DNA of 64,000 nt from Pachyseris speciosa (lineage: Eukaryota; Cnidaria; Anthozoa; Scleractinia; Pachyseridae): NCBI GenBank assembly GCA_016490735.1, contig JAEMWC010000006.1:1230001-1294000 (forward strand). The letters run 5' to 3'. Shown piece after piece: positions 21,507 to 32,725 of this stretch (within the stretch, counting starts at the first letter, position 1; every line of letters starts with the position of its first letter). Both the position numbers and the translations under genes were made by a program. A model generated the notes under the pieces. It saw only the letters and a program-made list of their open reading frames with translations, was not told the DNA's origin and did not search any database.

Positions 21507-22165
21507 TTATCTAAATCCCTCGTACTCTTGATTGCGATGGGTCGAGATCCCTCGTTTTTCCTCAGCCATACTATCGAGTTTTGGGCCCAGCAAAATGTAT
21601 AATTGGACATTTCCTTGAACTTTTTTTGCATTTGACAACAAGCCTTGAAGACGTGGAGTTAAATGATCGAGAATTCCAGCATGCTCCATAGAAATATTCT
21701 CCGGAAGGCTAATGCTTGTTGGGTTGATTTCGAGACACCATGACTTGCTCACGGGTAATCCTTCGAGTAAATTTACAAATTATAGGTTTAGGTCGCCCTT
21801 CGGTAGCATGACTTGGTGTAATCCGGTGAGATATATCAATGTCGTACGGTTTTACCTCTACTCCAATTCCGTTAAAGATTCTTAAGCAAAGCAGCATTTT
21901 CATGCGGTCCCAGCTCAGGAACGCCTACAAGCTTGACATTGTAGGAATGACTATACTCTTGAACCTGATCGATGGCCGTCGAAACTTTGGATACTTCGGT
22001 CGATAACTCCTTCAGCAATTTTTCAAGGGCAAATATTTTTTCCCAAGCTCGATCTCGAAATTTAATAAGATCGTCATATTCTTTGCTTAAGAAGTCCAAG
22101 GACTTCGGTGCATCAGGATCGTCAGTGACGCTTGCAGCATGGCCGCCAGTTTGATTCGACTTCAA
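21507..22165 (-). pseudogene. LINE ORF1-like protein, broken
   Basis: Minus-strand frames at 21872-22165, 21709-21903 and 21507-21752 read in order. They show a coiled-coil-like stretch (AWEKIFALEKLLKELSTEV), then VKLVGVPE, then YDIDISHRI, then KPIICKFTRR, an order typical of LINE ORF1 proteins with a coiled coil and an RNA-recognition-type domain. At least two frameshifts separate the parts. An earlier start may lie near 22260. Confidence 0.7.
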
Positions 22166-22353
22166 GTCCTCCTGAACTTTCTTAAGCTAGGCAAAAACCT
22201 CTTCCACTTTTTCCTTCAGCTTGTCATTCTCAGCTTTAAACGCTTGCACGGTATCCTTTACTATTGTAGACACTTATTATTCGTTTAACCACAAAATATA
22301 AACAAAAATCTCGGAGCTCTCGAAATTGCATCCCCACGCTACACAAGCATGCA

Positions 22354-22520
22354 AGCTTGTTGGCTCTCTACTCTGCTCCAGGAGGTTTTCTCCGGTTCCT
22401 CCGGTTTTCCCCTCGCCTCAAAAACCAACATTTGATTTTGAGTTAATTTGATTATGTCTCCTCAATTAGTAGAGTACCTGTCCTCGGCTTGAAATATTTT
22501 CAATAAAGACAAATTGCACG
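22354..22520 (+). mobile_element. tRNA-derived SINE, 3' body
   Basis: Continues the SINE head at 17891: AGCTTGTTGGCTCTCTACTC, CTCCGGTTTTCCCCTC, CTCAAAAACCAACATTTGATTTTGAG. I recall this body as common in coral genomes, but did not search it. The 3' boundary is approximate. Confidence 0.7.
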
Positions 22521-22596
22521 AAAATTGGGCAGTGTATCTGGGCCTTTAGAAAAAAACATTAACGGCTGTTGGCTAAAGGCTACTTTTTTCCTGCAG

Positions 22597-25500
22597 AAAA
22601 CTCTACATCAGAATCCCAATCAGGAGGTCACGGTAAATCCAATGTGGACAATGAAGAAGGACGAGACAAAAGCACAAATGGAAGCAAGAAGACTCCAGAA
22701 ACCCAATCACGTGATCAGGGTGAATCCAATGTCGAGGACAAAAAAGGAGGCGAGGAAAGCGTAAGAGGAAGCAGGAAGACTCCAGAACCCCAATCACGTG
22801 ATCAGGGTCAATCCAATGTCGAGGACGAAAAAACAGGCGAGGAAAGCGTAAGTGGAAGCAGGAAGACTCCAGAACCCAAATCACGTGATCAGGGTGAATC
22901 CAATGTCGAGGACAAAACTGGAGGCGAGGAAAGCGTAAGTGGAAGTAGGAAGACTCCAGAACCCCAATCACGTGATCAGGCTGAATCCAATGTCCAGGAC
23001 AAAAAGGGAGGCGAGGAAAGCATAAGTGGAAGCAGGAAGACTCCAGAACCCGATTCACGTGATCAGGGTGAATCCAATGTCGAGGACGAAGAAAGAGGCG
23101 AGGAAAGCGTAAGTGGAAGCAAGAAGACTCCAGAACCCGAATCACGTGATCAGGGTGAATCCAATGTCGAGGACGAAAAAAGAGGCGAGGAAAGCGTAAG
23201 TGGAAGCAGGAAGACTCCAGAACCCCAATCACGTGATCAGGGTGAATCCAATGTCGAGGACAAAAAAGGAGGCGAGGAGAACGTAAGTGGAAGCAGGAAG
23301 ACTCCAGAACCCCAATCACGTGATCAGGGTAAATCCAATGTCGAGGACAAAAAAGGAGGCGAGGAAAGCCTTAGTGGAAGCAGGAAGACTCCAGAACCCC
23401 AATCACGTGATCAGGGTCAATCCAATGTCGAAGACAAAAAAGGAGGCGAGGAAAGCGTCAATGGAAGCAGGAAGACTCCAGAACCCCAATCACGTGATCA
23501 CGGTGAATCCAATGTCGAGGACGAAAAAACAGGCGAGGAAAGCGTAAGTGGAAGCAGGAAGACTCCAGAACCCCAATCACGTGATCAGGGTGAATCCAAT
23601 GTCGTAGACATAAAAGGAGGCGATGAAAGCGTCAATGGAAGCGGGAAGACTCCAGAACCCCAATCACGTGATCACGGTGAATCCAATGTCGAGGACGAAA
23701 AAAGAGGCGAGGAAAGCGTAAGTGGAAGCAGGAAGACTCCAGAACCCCAATCACGTGACCAGGGTGAATCCAATGTCAAGGACAAAAAAGGAGGCGAGGA
23801 AAGCCTTAGTGGAAACAGGAAGACTCCAGAACCCCAATCACGTGATCAGGGTGAATCCAATGTCGAGGACGAAAAAACAGGCGAGGAAAGCGTAAGTGGA
23901 AGCAGGAAGACTCCAGAACCCCAATCACGTGATCAGGGTGAATCCAATGTCAAGGACAAAAAAGGAGGCGGGGAAAGCCTTAGTGGAAGCAGGAAGACTC
24001 CAGAATCCCAATCACGTGATCAGGGTGAATCCAATGTCGAGGACAAAAAAACAGGCGAGGAAAGCCTTAGTGGAAGCAGGAAGACTCCAGAACCCCAATC
24101 ACGTGATCAGGGTGATTCCAATGTCGAGGGCAAAAAAGGAGGCGAGGAAAGCGTAAGTGGAAGCAGGAAGACTCCAGAATCCCAATTACGTGATCAGGGT
24201 GAATCCAATGTCGAGGACGAAAAAGGAGGCGAGGAAAGAGAAAACCTCGAGGAAAAGATTCGACAGCCATCGTCGAGAAACCGGTTTAAGGCAAGTGATC
24301 ATGAATACATACGACATAAGATTTTACTTCCCGATTGGTCGATCAATGGATCGATCAATCGATCAGTCAATCAATCAGTGAAGATGTGACTGATCATCGC
24401 AGTTAGAGCGCTTTTCAATTGAGTGTCGTAAACCAAAACCAAAGCAATTACTCCAGCCAATCACAGCAGAAGTAAGCAATGAAATGAGCCAATCAGAATG
24501 CGAAGCAATTACATGTAGCCGGCGCAAAGCGCGGGAAAATACGCGCGTGCAAGCCACGATTGGTTTGGCTTCTCATTGGTTGAGAAAGTGGCGCGAGTTT
24601 TTCTGGCCAATCACAGAGCGAAGCAATGTAAAACCAAAGCAAAACTAGAATTACTTTCGACACTCAATTGAAAACGACTCTGTAAAAACTACTTTATAGG
24701 CAGTGGAGAAAATAAAGCCTGAAAAAATTCAGGCAGCTGGTCATTTTTTTTTTATTCGTAATAAACCCATGATTGATGAATAAATGGTGGTGAATGTATG
24801 AAATTCGTGTATTTGATCTGTGGATTAAGGAATGAAGATGTGAATGATCATCGCAGTTATGAACACTGTCCTTAAACCGTAGTGAAAATGATCAATCAAT
24901 CAATCCTTCCTCTTCCTTCTTTCGGTCTATCTATGCTTTCTCTTTTGTCTTGTTTTGTACTTACAGTATTTACTCTTTGATGTGAGTATTCCGGACACCA
25001 AAACTTGTCGTTGCATTTTAGGAGTTCGTTAATTATTACACGAAAAAGGAGGAAGCTGTGCACAATGTGAATGCGTGTAGTTAGTGCAACGTAAGGATCT
25101 TCGGTTTTTTATGCATTCCAGGAAAACAAAGAGAACGCTCTTGATGACAGCGGCTTTGATGTGGATAACCCGCAGAAGTATAGAAAGGATGGGTAATACT
25201 TGTTATCTCTTGTGTTTTTACTTATCGAAACACTGAAAGAGCCGCACCCTAATTAGGGAAATTAACTTTGCGAAAATCTGTGGACTGAAAACAGTTTTAA
25301 ACAAAATGATGGTGATGGTGGTGGTGGTGGTGGTGATGGTATCATGGCTGACAAATTACTCCTTAATCGTGGCGCGACGTTTCAGCGTTAGTTGACAATT
25401 TTTGTATTTTCGCTATGCAAGTGAAGTCCATACATATACTACTATATGTTTTCAAAAAGTAACTTTTACAAATCACGTTTCAGGACTAACATAGGGAAAC

Positions 25501-28500
25501 AAACAACATCGGCTATGGCGACTGAAATGTGGCAACAGCTTCCCACCCATATTAAAAACTTCTCAACTTATAATTTTCCTAAAAAATTAAAAGAATACTT
25601 GTTGGCCGAACAATTAACATACTGAAATTATTCTAATCATATGGCCATGCACTATGATAACTGTTTTCTTTTCTTTTCTTTTCTTGCCATCTATGTGTTT
25701 TCTTTTTTTTCTTTTTTGTGGTGCGTTGTGTATGTCTAGTTATTGTGATGTCCTGTACTTTCGAAACTACCTTCAAAGAGCTAGCTGCTAGCTCGAAAAT
25801 CTTACGGTTATCTAGCTGCTAGGCATTTCGTTCTACGTAATAATATTTAGTTTAAATTGTAATTGAATATTCTATGTGTTAAGTTGGTAATTATTTAATA
25901 AGTTTTACAAACCGTGTAATGAAAATGTGAATAATAAAGTGTGTTTACATCTGAAATTACAAAATTACTAGGGCAACGATTCCTCTTTCTCAGTGCCAAA
26001 ATTGCGTCCAGGTTTAAAGATGTACGCATGTGTTTGCCAGCTCTTAAAGTTTTCTTGTTGTACATTTTCGCTTGAATTTCATCCAAGCCAGTTTACTTTA
26101 GCCATAAAATAAACGTTTAAAGCGAAATTAATGCTTCAAAACGTCTTAAACCGAAGTCAAATTTATAAATGAACTCGAGCGGAGTTTTCAGCCCATTTTC
26201 CAGTCAGGCGCCGTTTTCAGTTCATTCATGACGAATTGTAGCCAATCATGTATGGAATATTTGACAGTTGGCTCAACTTTAAACGAAAATTATAAACAGC
26301 AAGAAGAACTAAGAACTTTTTGTCGAAAACCTCGGAAAATTGCGAACTATATCGAAAATGTATCCTTTAAACTTTTTAATGCTTGGAGTTCTCGATACTG
26401 ACAGCAAACAAGGCAAAACCCACGATTGTGAGTGTAATTTGTCACCCATGATATTGAAAGTTAATCAGATGGTATAGTTGTAAAATTAGGAGATTATTTC
26501 ACTCACCATTAGATTACGCATACTAACATGTGCTTTTTTTTGGTGTATGATATAACTTACTCTCGGCGTCAGACCACACATATCAAAGTAAAGTTTGAGC
26601 CCAAACTTAATGTGCACCTAACCCTAGTATGTTTTTTTTTTTCGCTTAAATAAATGTTTGCACCTTTTCGAATCGCGGTTACCCTGGATGCCAGAGGTCT
26701 CAATTCTGTCACCACCAACGAGAAAAAAACCTCTTTCTTTCTTTCTTTCTTTCTGTTTACGTCGACTCTGAAAACCGGTGAAAAGCTGGCCCGCACGCAG
26801 TGTTACAATCGTATTCTATATTCTAGAATGCCCTGTCCACTGCAAAAGGTGGACGAAATTAGCGAAGAAATAAGGCGATAGTTCGGCGGCAATGTTTCCC
26901 TTCGTGTACAACAGCAACACACCGGAGGCTGAGAAATCACGGCAAGTAAGTAAGATAAGCGAAGTTAAGCCTGGTAAATTAGCGACTTTCCGAAACCCGT
27001 TTGCAGAAATATCCATCTTCTCCTGAACGATGTAATTAATGGACTCCGCCTGATGCGTATCAAAAACATTGCAAACCTTGCTGAGCCCGTGTTCCACTGC
27101 GTTTCCGTGTTCCACTGCGTTTCTCCCTAAGAATACGTTGCCGCCGCGCAAAAATACTCGCGCGTTACTTCGAATATGTAAGGTGAATCGTGATTGTCAC
27201 TAACAGCTGACGTCACGGAAATTTTTTCTCGGCTCGGTTTTGGAGACTGTTTTTCTCGGCTGGTGAAACAAGAGCCGAAAAAGCAGGATGCTTTCGCAGG
27301 CTTTTACTTTCACAGCCTATAAAAAGTCGATATTGTTTTGAAAAGGCACAACGCGTTTCAAAAAGGTTCAAAGATTTATTTAAGTGAAAAAAAAAAATGG
27401 GGGTTAGGTGCACTTTAAGTATCCTGAAAAGTGGCTCGTAAAATAGTTAAGAAACATTGAGCAAAACGTTTGTTGCAGTAAAGGGCGCGAACTCGGCAGC
27501 AAGGCCGTCCTTGTAAGACGGAAAATCACGATCGTCCGGGTGTAGTGCTGATAGCGCACTGATTAAGTGCTTTCTTTGTTTTTACTTATCTATTTGTTTG
27601 TTTGTTCCTTTTATCGTACGTTTGTATGTACGAAATCTGAAGACAAATGAAAAAAATATGATCGTCTGGGTAAGTGTAGTCGCTAGGTCGTTTGTAAAAG
27701 TGAAGGCTAGCCCGGAGTAACAGCCTATCCGTCTGTAGCCGTCTCCCATTGAAGGCAGTAGGCTATTCCATCTGCAAGGTCCATACAGGTTTACTGACAA
27801 TGTTCTGTTTTATTTTATTTTTCATTATAGTATCTACCGTGGTTCTGACCCTCTTGAACATACATCAAGCCACTTCGCTGCATTTTTCCTGACTTCTATC
27901 GTGATGGTGTTTGCTGCGTACGTTGTGTATCACAATAGACAGAAGGTACTGTAGTGTTCAGTCTGTTGATCATACTCTATACTTGTCAACTATGTGTTGC
28001 TGTCAACAACCTTACCTGTAGTTATTGTAAGCGGTTCTCAAACTTAAGCTCGTACTGTTTTAAGGTTGCTTTTCCGTGACACAATTTGTTCTTCAAGGTC
28101 GTAGTCTGGATATAATTTGGTGCGACTGGGTATAGGAATGCTCTTCCAGAAAAAAATCGAAAATTCACCTTCGTAATTTATTTGTTTCAGAGTCGGATTA
28201 CAAGTGAAGTAAAGTTTATGAAATATGTTTTTGTGTGGGCTACCTATGGTAGCTCACACTTATGCTACCGAAATGTTGTGTCCGTCTGTAAACCTCGTGT
28301 GATGTCCCTTGGGAGCAAGGAAACCAATCAGACAAGGATTGCACTATCCTTGCTGTCGAATCTAATCGAATCCAGGCCCCAAGTCCGTGTTTTCTCCTTT
28401 GTTTTCGTTGGTTATCATCATGCCCAAAGTAATTAAAATTTCCGATGCTTTTGGGTAAAATTACTTCCTCGACTTATCACAGCATTAATAGCATGAATCT

Positions 28501-30007
28501 CGACTGAATGAAAGGTAGCGGTGTTTATTTTGCAGCAAGGTTAAGTCGTCTCCTTCAAAGTGGTGATGCGTTCCTGTCATCGAAACTGTTTAGTTGTCAC
28601 TGGTCAGCTCGCGCTCCTGACCGGTCCAGTGTTTGAAAGGCTCACTGTACTTGTCAGAACGAAATGAGCCGAAATGAAAATGAAAATCTGTATTCTGCGA
28701 AATGAAATCCGTACTTTGCGAAATGAAACGCTGTAGCTTGAGAAATTCGGATAACACGGATAAATGTTTACATTTAAAACCGCGAAACAAAACACCCAAA
28801 CGTTTGCATATGGGTAACGCAACGCGCGTTTTGGCAGCCGAAATTTTTATATTTTGCTCGAAGTGCAGTTCAGAACGAAGACGAAATAAATGAGCCATAT
28901 ATTTCGTTGCCTGTCGAAGATCCAAAATCTTTTGACCTTGAAAATCATCGGAGGCAAATTTCACAGGAGATGACTATCATTCTTCTCGCGGCGTTGATGT
29001 GCTTGATCGTATCTAGACTGTTCACAGTCCTCTATTTTTCCGTGAGATTGTCGAGATCGAGAGCGTTTTACCGAGGGTCAAATCTACTTACGGGGCGGGG
29101 ACGCCCCCTCCCCCTAGAGATGTACAATCCCCGACGCCCGCTGACTCTGTACATTTGAAAATCAAGATGGCCGCCATTAACGGTAAGACGGATGCGTCAA
29201 AACGTTTAGTGTTGACGAATGAAAGAGAAAACTTTTACACAGCAACCATGAAGAGTCCATGATGGGCATACTGGGATTCCTACAACAGCTGTCTGAATCT
29301 TTCTCACATGCCAACGCTTGGGAATACGCTATTCCGGCTTATCAGAGAAAACACTAAATATTGCGTTGCTCGGCGTTTAGCAAACCAGTGATTAACCCAA
29401 TGATGATCGAAAGCATTCGAAGAAATAAACTTTAAAGTTCCAACGGATAAAAGTTGGTGATTTTTTGCGGTTAGATCAGTCCAGAAAAAAAATAGACATC
29501 AAACAAACAGACTAATTATCGGCTCGTTTTTTTTTTTTTTTTTTTTTAATATTCTTATTTCTGGTTATCTCTTATCGTTATATTTTTCAGCAATTTTGGC
29601 TGGCCATTTTCTCTTCAGAAATTAGTAGACGTGGTCCAATACCGCCACCAATTTCACATTTCGCAAACTACAGATTTTCATTTCGCATGTCGAACGCACT
29701 CCCTTCATCTCCGATAACTTCTAGAAAGTATGAAGTAACAGCGAAATTAAACCTTTGACATTTCTATATGTAGCCCACACTTGTACTCTGTGGGTACCTA
29801 TTTTTATAACAGACTACGGGTAGGCATTGTTACCAAGGCAGTAACCTATTAACGTCTATTTTCTCTCTCTTCCCACAGATCGTTGCAATCATAATAGAGG
29901 GCTCAAATGACGGTGGCAGGAAAAGGCGCGCCTACAGGAAACTAGAAACTAATGTTGAGGAGGCCATGCCTTCGATGAACAGTGCTAACTCGACATATGT
30001 TTATTAG
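22597..30007 (+). CDS. TGN38/TGN46-like trans-Golgi membrane protein, gene 1
   Basis: Exons are 22597-24290, 25122-25192, 27831-27945 and 29879-30007 (TAG stop). The first is entered in phase 1 after CCTGCAG. Its donor appears to be AAG|GCAAGT, a GC-AG intron; only that choice keeps the next exon open. Lumenal part: eighteen 29-aa acidic repeats (SNVEDE, GEESVSGS, KTPEPQSRDQG). Exons 2 and 3 give DDSGFDVDNPQKY, then DPLEHTSSHFAAFFLTSIV and the rest of a single membrane span ending YHNRQK. The tail starts IVAIIIEG and contains YRKL, a YxxL sorting signal like the YQRL of mammalian TGN46, where SSHF and YHNKRK also flank the span. By family it should cycle between the trans-Golgi network, plasma membrane and endosomes. 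Upstream exons are uncertain; those at 1561 and 2535 fit by phase. Confidence 0.72.
22640..24250 (+). repeat. Tandem 87-bp coding repeat, about 18 units
   Basis: Each unit encodes 29 residues; most variable sites are at the KKGG, EKTG or EKRG position. Near-identity of neighbouring units implies unequal exchange or conversion. CACGTGATC recurs in nearly every unit. All six frames stay open over long stretches because of the repeat, so antisense frames here are artefacts. Confidence 0.95.
24409..24676. mobile_element. MITE of about 270 bp in intron 1 of the visible part of gene 1
   Basis: Terminal inverted repeats CGCTTTTCAATTGAGTGTCG and CGACACTCAATTGAAAACG. The interior has repeated CCAATCA motifs and no coding capacity. 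It sits just after the repeat exon. Confidence 0.8.
25309..25340 (+). repeat. GGT/GAT microsatellite
   Basis: Imperfect (GGT)n with GAT interruptions, intronic. Confidence 0.8.
26611..27414. mobile_element. TTAA-flanked MITE-like element, family AGTGCACC, 804 bp
   Basis: TGTGCACCTAACCC at the left and GGGTTAGGTGCACT at the right are inverted, with TTAA at 26607-26610 and 27415-27418. The same termini bound the element at 37222-37657. The interior frames (for example minus 26816-27151) lack convincing protein motifs. It lies in the intron of gene 1 before the membrane-span exon. Confidence 0.75.
27946..29878. other. Last intron of gene 1
   Basis: Bounded by CAGAAG|GTACTG and CCCACAG. The piece at about 28060-28140 and the 60 bp before the acceptor resemble the corresponding intron of gene 2 (62475-62560 and 62650-62714), evidence that the duplication included introns. 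It also holds a poly-T run at 29529-29548. No gene was recognised inside it. Confidence 0.6.
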
Positions 30008-30659
30008 AATTTCCGAACAAGATTAGAGTAAAATTTTTGGTAAACGAGAACGTTATTGAAAGAATGTAAAAAGAACAGATACCAATTGCTTTCGAGGATA
30101 GATCATAACTTGTTTTAGAAAATGTTTTTGATACGAACTGAACAAGCGTAACACCGTTTCCAATCGACCTTTGCCATACTGCTTATTACGGTTAACTTGT
30201 TTTGGGGGATATCACAGCTTGCCTAGCTCATTTCCAAAGTTTTCCTTTAGCGAACGCCGGCGATGCCTAGTATGAAACTATGCGTTTTACCTTGCATGTG
30301 AATGGAATTTCATTTTTAGACCAAAGTCTTTGCCTAAAACATCAATTTGATGAAGAGCTTAAGGTAACTCGAGAATAGCGTCTTGCACACTCGTCACTGT
30401 CCCAGTTCAACCGTGAGAAAGAGGCTATACCTTGTTGAATTCCAAAAGACTAGGCGGAGCTAGAGTTTTCGTATCCTAAGGCCACGTTTATTTGGAGAAA
30501 AGTTGTCCCTGGTAAGAGGGTCACCCTCCCAGCCGAGTCAACTTTAGCGAGCGTTTATATGAGAAAAAAATTGACCCGCTTGCCCGAGTCAGTAGCGCTC
30601 GCGCATGCTCTGATTGTCTCACCTTGACCGAGTTGACCCGACTGGGCGAGCCAACGTTC
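30008..30659. other. 3' flank of gene 1
   Basis: No canonical AATAAA was seen just after the stop. The sequence shows no exon and no clear element before repeat X starts at 30660. Confidence 0.4.
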
Positions 30660-31062
30660 CATCCTCGGAGACCCAGGGGCAGATAGTCGGGACGGGACAA
30701 AGATTCGGGACAAGCGAAAGTTTACAAGACAGTCGGGAGAGCCCCTGGGAACATTTCTTTATCGGACTCGTTCCAGAAGCTATTGAAATCCAGTTTCGTG
30801 ATTGGGCGGAAATTTTCTGGCAAGGAATTTTTTTCTGCCCAATCGGTGATCAGCTTATATATCGCACTCTTTTGGTGACTCCTTACACCAACAAGTAAGC
30901 GGTCGATCTGGTGTCGACCATATTTTTAGTGGTTCCACTTGTCTCGTTCGTTCGACAGATTTATCCTACGAGGAACATTTTGGTGGCAAGGGATCCACAA
31001 AACCCAGAAATCCACAAATTAAAATTGAACTCAAGCAACAATCACTTTTTTTTTTCTACGAC
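30660..31062 (-). repeat. Dispersed repeat X, copy 2, minus strand
   Basis: Begins CATCCTCGGAGACCCAGG, the reverse complement of the 3' end of copies 1 and 3, and runs to the poly-T near 31060. With copy 3 it forms a large head-to-head palindrome. Confidence 0.8.
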
Positions 31063-31314
31063 TACGGGTAAATTATTTTAAACTAGATTTTCTCAGGCCA
31101 TTTCAAGATATCTCTCGAAATTAAGGTGGGCTGAGCTGAGACGCGACTTCGAGTCGACTGTAAGCAGTGGACGGTTCGATTTCGTGAGCAAAACAAAATA
31201 ACGGCTGCGTTTCAACGGCTACGTTTATCTCGCCCGATCGGTAAACTTGCCTGGCCTGTGCAACAGAAATTCCATCGCCCCGAAAAGTTTCAGGAGCGGC
31301 CCACTTCCTGAGAG

Positions 31315-31376
31315 CTACCCTGCGAGCAGAGGCCGTTCGACCTTCCTGAGATCGAAGGGCCTCTGCTCGCAGGGTA
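31315..31376. mobile_element. 62-bp palindromic mini-element with 8-bp duplication
   Basis: Arms TACCCTGCGAGCAGAGGCC (31316-31334) and its exact reverse complement (31358-31376), flanked by CCTGAGAG at 31307-31314 and 31377-31384. An 8-bp duplication fits hAT- or P-type transposition. It is absent from repeat X copy 1. Confidence 0.85.
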
Positions 31377-31941
31377 CCTGAGAGTACACCCGAGAAAAAC
31401 AAAAGCTCATACCAAACAACAACAATTGTGGCCGAGTTGTCAACAGTTCTTCGTATGAAGTTTACGATACCTGCGATCGGTCTTCATCTTGATTTTTCTA
31501 GTTCCTTACAAGTGATTTTTGCTTGAGTAGGAGTTGAATTTGTCGATATCTGAGTCTTGTGGGCCCCTTTCCACCATAACTCTCCTCGAAGTGTCGATAC
31601 AGCGATAGAAAAATATGGCTGACAGCAGATTGGACGTTTGACTCCCGGTATAAGAAGTCACGAAAGGTGTGCGATATATAAACTAGAAAACGGTAAAAAA
31701 CAAGCAAGGCTGATTACACGGCTAGGAATATATATTTAAACCAATATTTCGGGAGGCACAGCCTTCCTTCATCAGGGTGTTACATATTATGACCCTAAGA
31801 TGAAACGACGTTACAGTTTTAAAAAAAGTTGTACATGTAACATGATATTATAATAAAGGTAAACAATACAACGTAAAATAAAAAAAACGTTACAGTTTGA
31901 AAATTTGAAAAAAACGTAACATGAAAACAAAAAGATAGGTA

Positions 31942-32508
31942 TTATATTTCTTCTTTTCTGTTGATACCTAACGGTTCAAGAGTTTGACCTCTATCAATTA
32001 GATATGCTTCTCTGGCTCTTCGTACACCGTCACGATTAGATTTGGACAGTTCTAGTGGAATTAGTTGCATGTCAGAAGCGCTGTGACCGTTAGAGAGAAA
32101 ATGTTCTGATACTGCAGTGGGTTTAGAGCTGTTGGTTTGTTTGTCGACTTTTCTACGATGTTCGTTGAAACGGTCCTTTAGTCGTCGTTTAGTTTCGCCT
32201 ATGTATTGTTTGTGACAGTGATTGCATTGTACCATGTATATGACATTTTTGGAATTACAGTCAATGTGATGTTTGATAAATCTAGTTTCGCCGGTGGAAT
32301 GAAAAGTATAGGTTTTAAGTCCATCAGTTATGTAGTTGCATGTTAAACAGTTGTGGCCACAGCGAAAGGCACCAAGGGGTTGATTATTTTGAGCAGGTTT
32401 ACGTAGTTTAGCACTGACCAATAGATCGTTAAGATTGTTAGAACGTCGGAAAGCAACAAGAGGGGCAGCCTTGAAAACGTCAACGCAGCGGGGAGATGAA
32501 GGTATCAA
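31942..32508 (-). CDS. PLE C-terminal protein: zinc motif and GIY-YIG endonuclease (188 codons)
   Basis: Minus-strand frame lying mostly between the inverted arms and overlapping both slightly. It shows the linker CGHNCLTC followed by a later HHIDC, a cysteine/histidine zinc motif seen in PLEs, then IYMVQCNHCHKQYIGETKRR with LKDRFNEHRRK, the GIY-YIG signature with its conserved Arg and Glu-like positions. The catalytic RT domain is absent. The frame is intact to its stop, so the insertion is young. The N-terminus (MIPSSPRCVDVFKAAPLVAF) resembles the usual PLE linker RIPLVVTFHP-type region, so translation from this Met is not needed for a natural product. The family role is target-site nicking during retrotransposition. 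Confidence 0.85.
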   Translation of the reverse strand: MIPSSPRCVDVFKAAPLVAFRRSNNLNDLLVSAKLRKPAQNNQPLGAFRCGHNCLTCNYITDGLKTYTFHSTGETRFIKHHIDCNSKNVIYMVQCNHCHKQYIGETKRRLKDRFNEHRRKVDKQTNSSKPTAVSEHFLSNGHSASDMQLIPLELSKSNRDGVRRAREAYLIDRGQTLEPLGINRKEEI

Positions 32509-32689
32509 CAGAAAAGAAGAAATATAATACCTATCTTTTTGTTTTCATGTTACGTTTTTTTCAAATTTTCAAACTGTAACGTTTTTTTTATTTTACGTTG
32601 TATTGTTTACCTTTATTATAATATCATGTTACATGTACAACTTTTTTTAAAACTGTAACGTCGTTTCATCTTAGGGTCATAATATGTAA

Positions 32690-32725
32690 CACCCTGATGA
32701 AGGAAGGCTGTGCCTCCCGAAATAT
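32690..32725 (+). ncRNA. Hammerhead-like motif in the PLE arm
   Basis: CCTGATGAAGGAAGGC, loop TGTG, GCCTCCCGAAAT. The order CTGATGA, stem II, GAAA matches a hammerhead core; the stem GGAAGGC/GCCTCC has a bulge. A mirror copy lies in the other arm at about 31748-31783, minus strand. Confidence 0.4.

Larger units (their letters stand above)
17988..22353 (-). mobile_element. Decayed non-LTR retrotransposon (LINE), minus strand
   Basis: It is flanked by AGCTTGT (17981-17987 and 22354-22360) and splits a SINE, so both boundaries are supported. On the minus strand the order is ORF1-like protein, APE-type endonuclease, reverse transcriptase, then a short tail with ACTTGAAACTTGAAA. The layout fits the CR1/L2/Jockey group. 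Frames are broken many times. Confidence 0.85.

Noticed and set aside
22603..23319. 238-aa antisense frame
   Set aside because: Reading-frame shadow of the 87-bp coding repeat; the sense frame has matching splice sites and a membrane-anchored continuation.
22640..24250. CRISPR-like regular repeats
   Set aside because: Units are contiguous with no unique spacers, encode a repeated peptide, and lie in an animal genome.
26816..27151. 111-aa minus-strand frame
   Set aside because: Lies wholly inside a TTAA-flanked non-autonomous element and has no recognisable domain or splice logic.
28907..29158. 83-aa frame with a hydrophobic stretch
   Set aside because: Located in the last intron of gene 1, with no counterpart in the homologous intron of gene 2 and no splice sites in phase.
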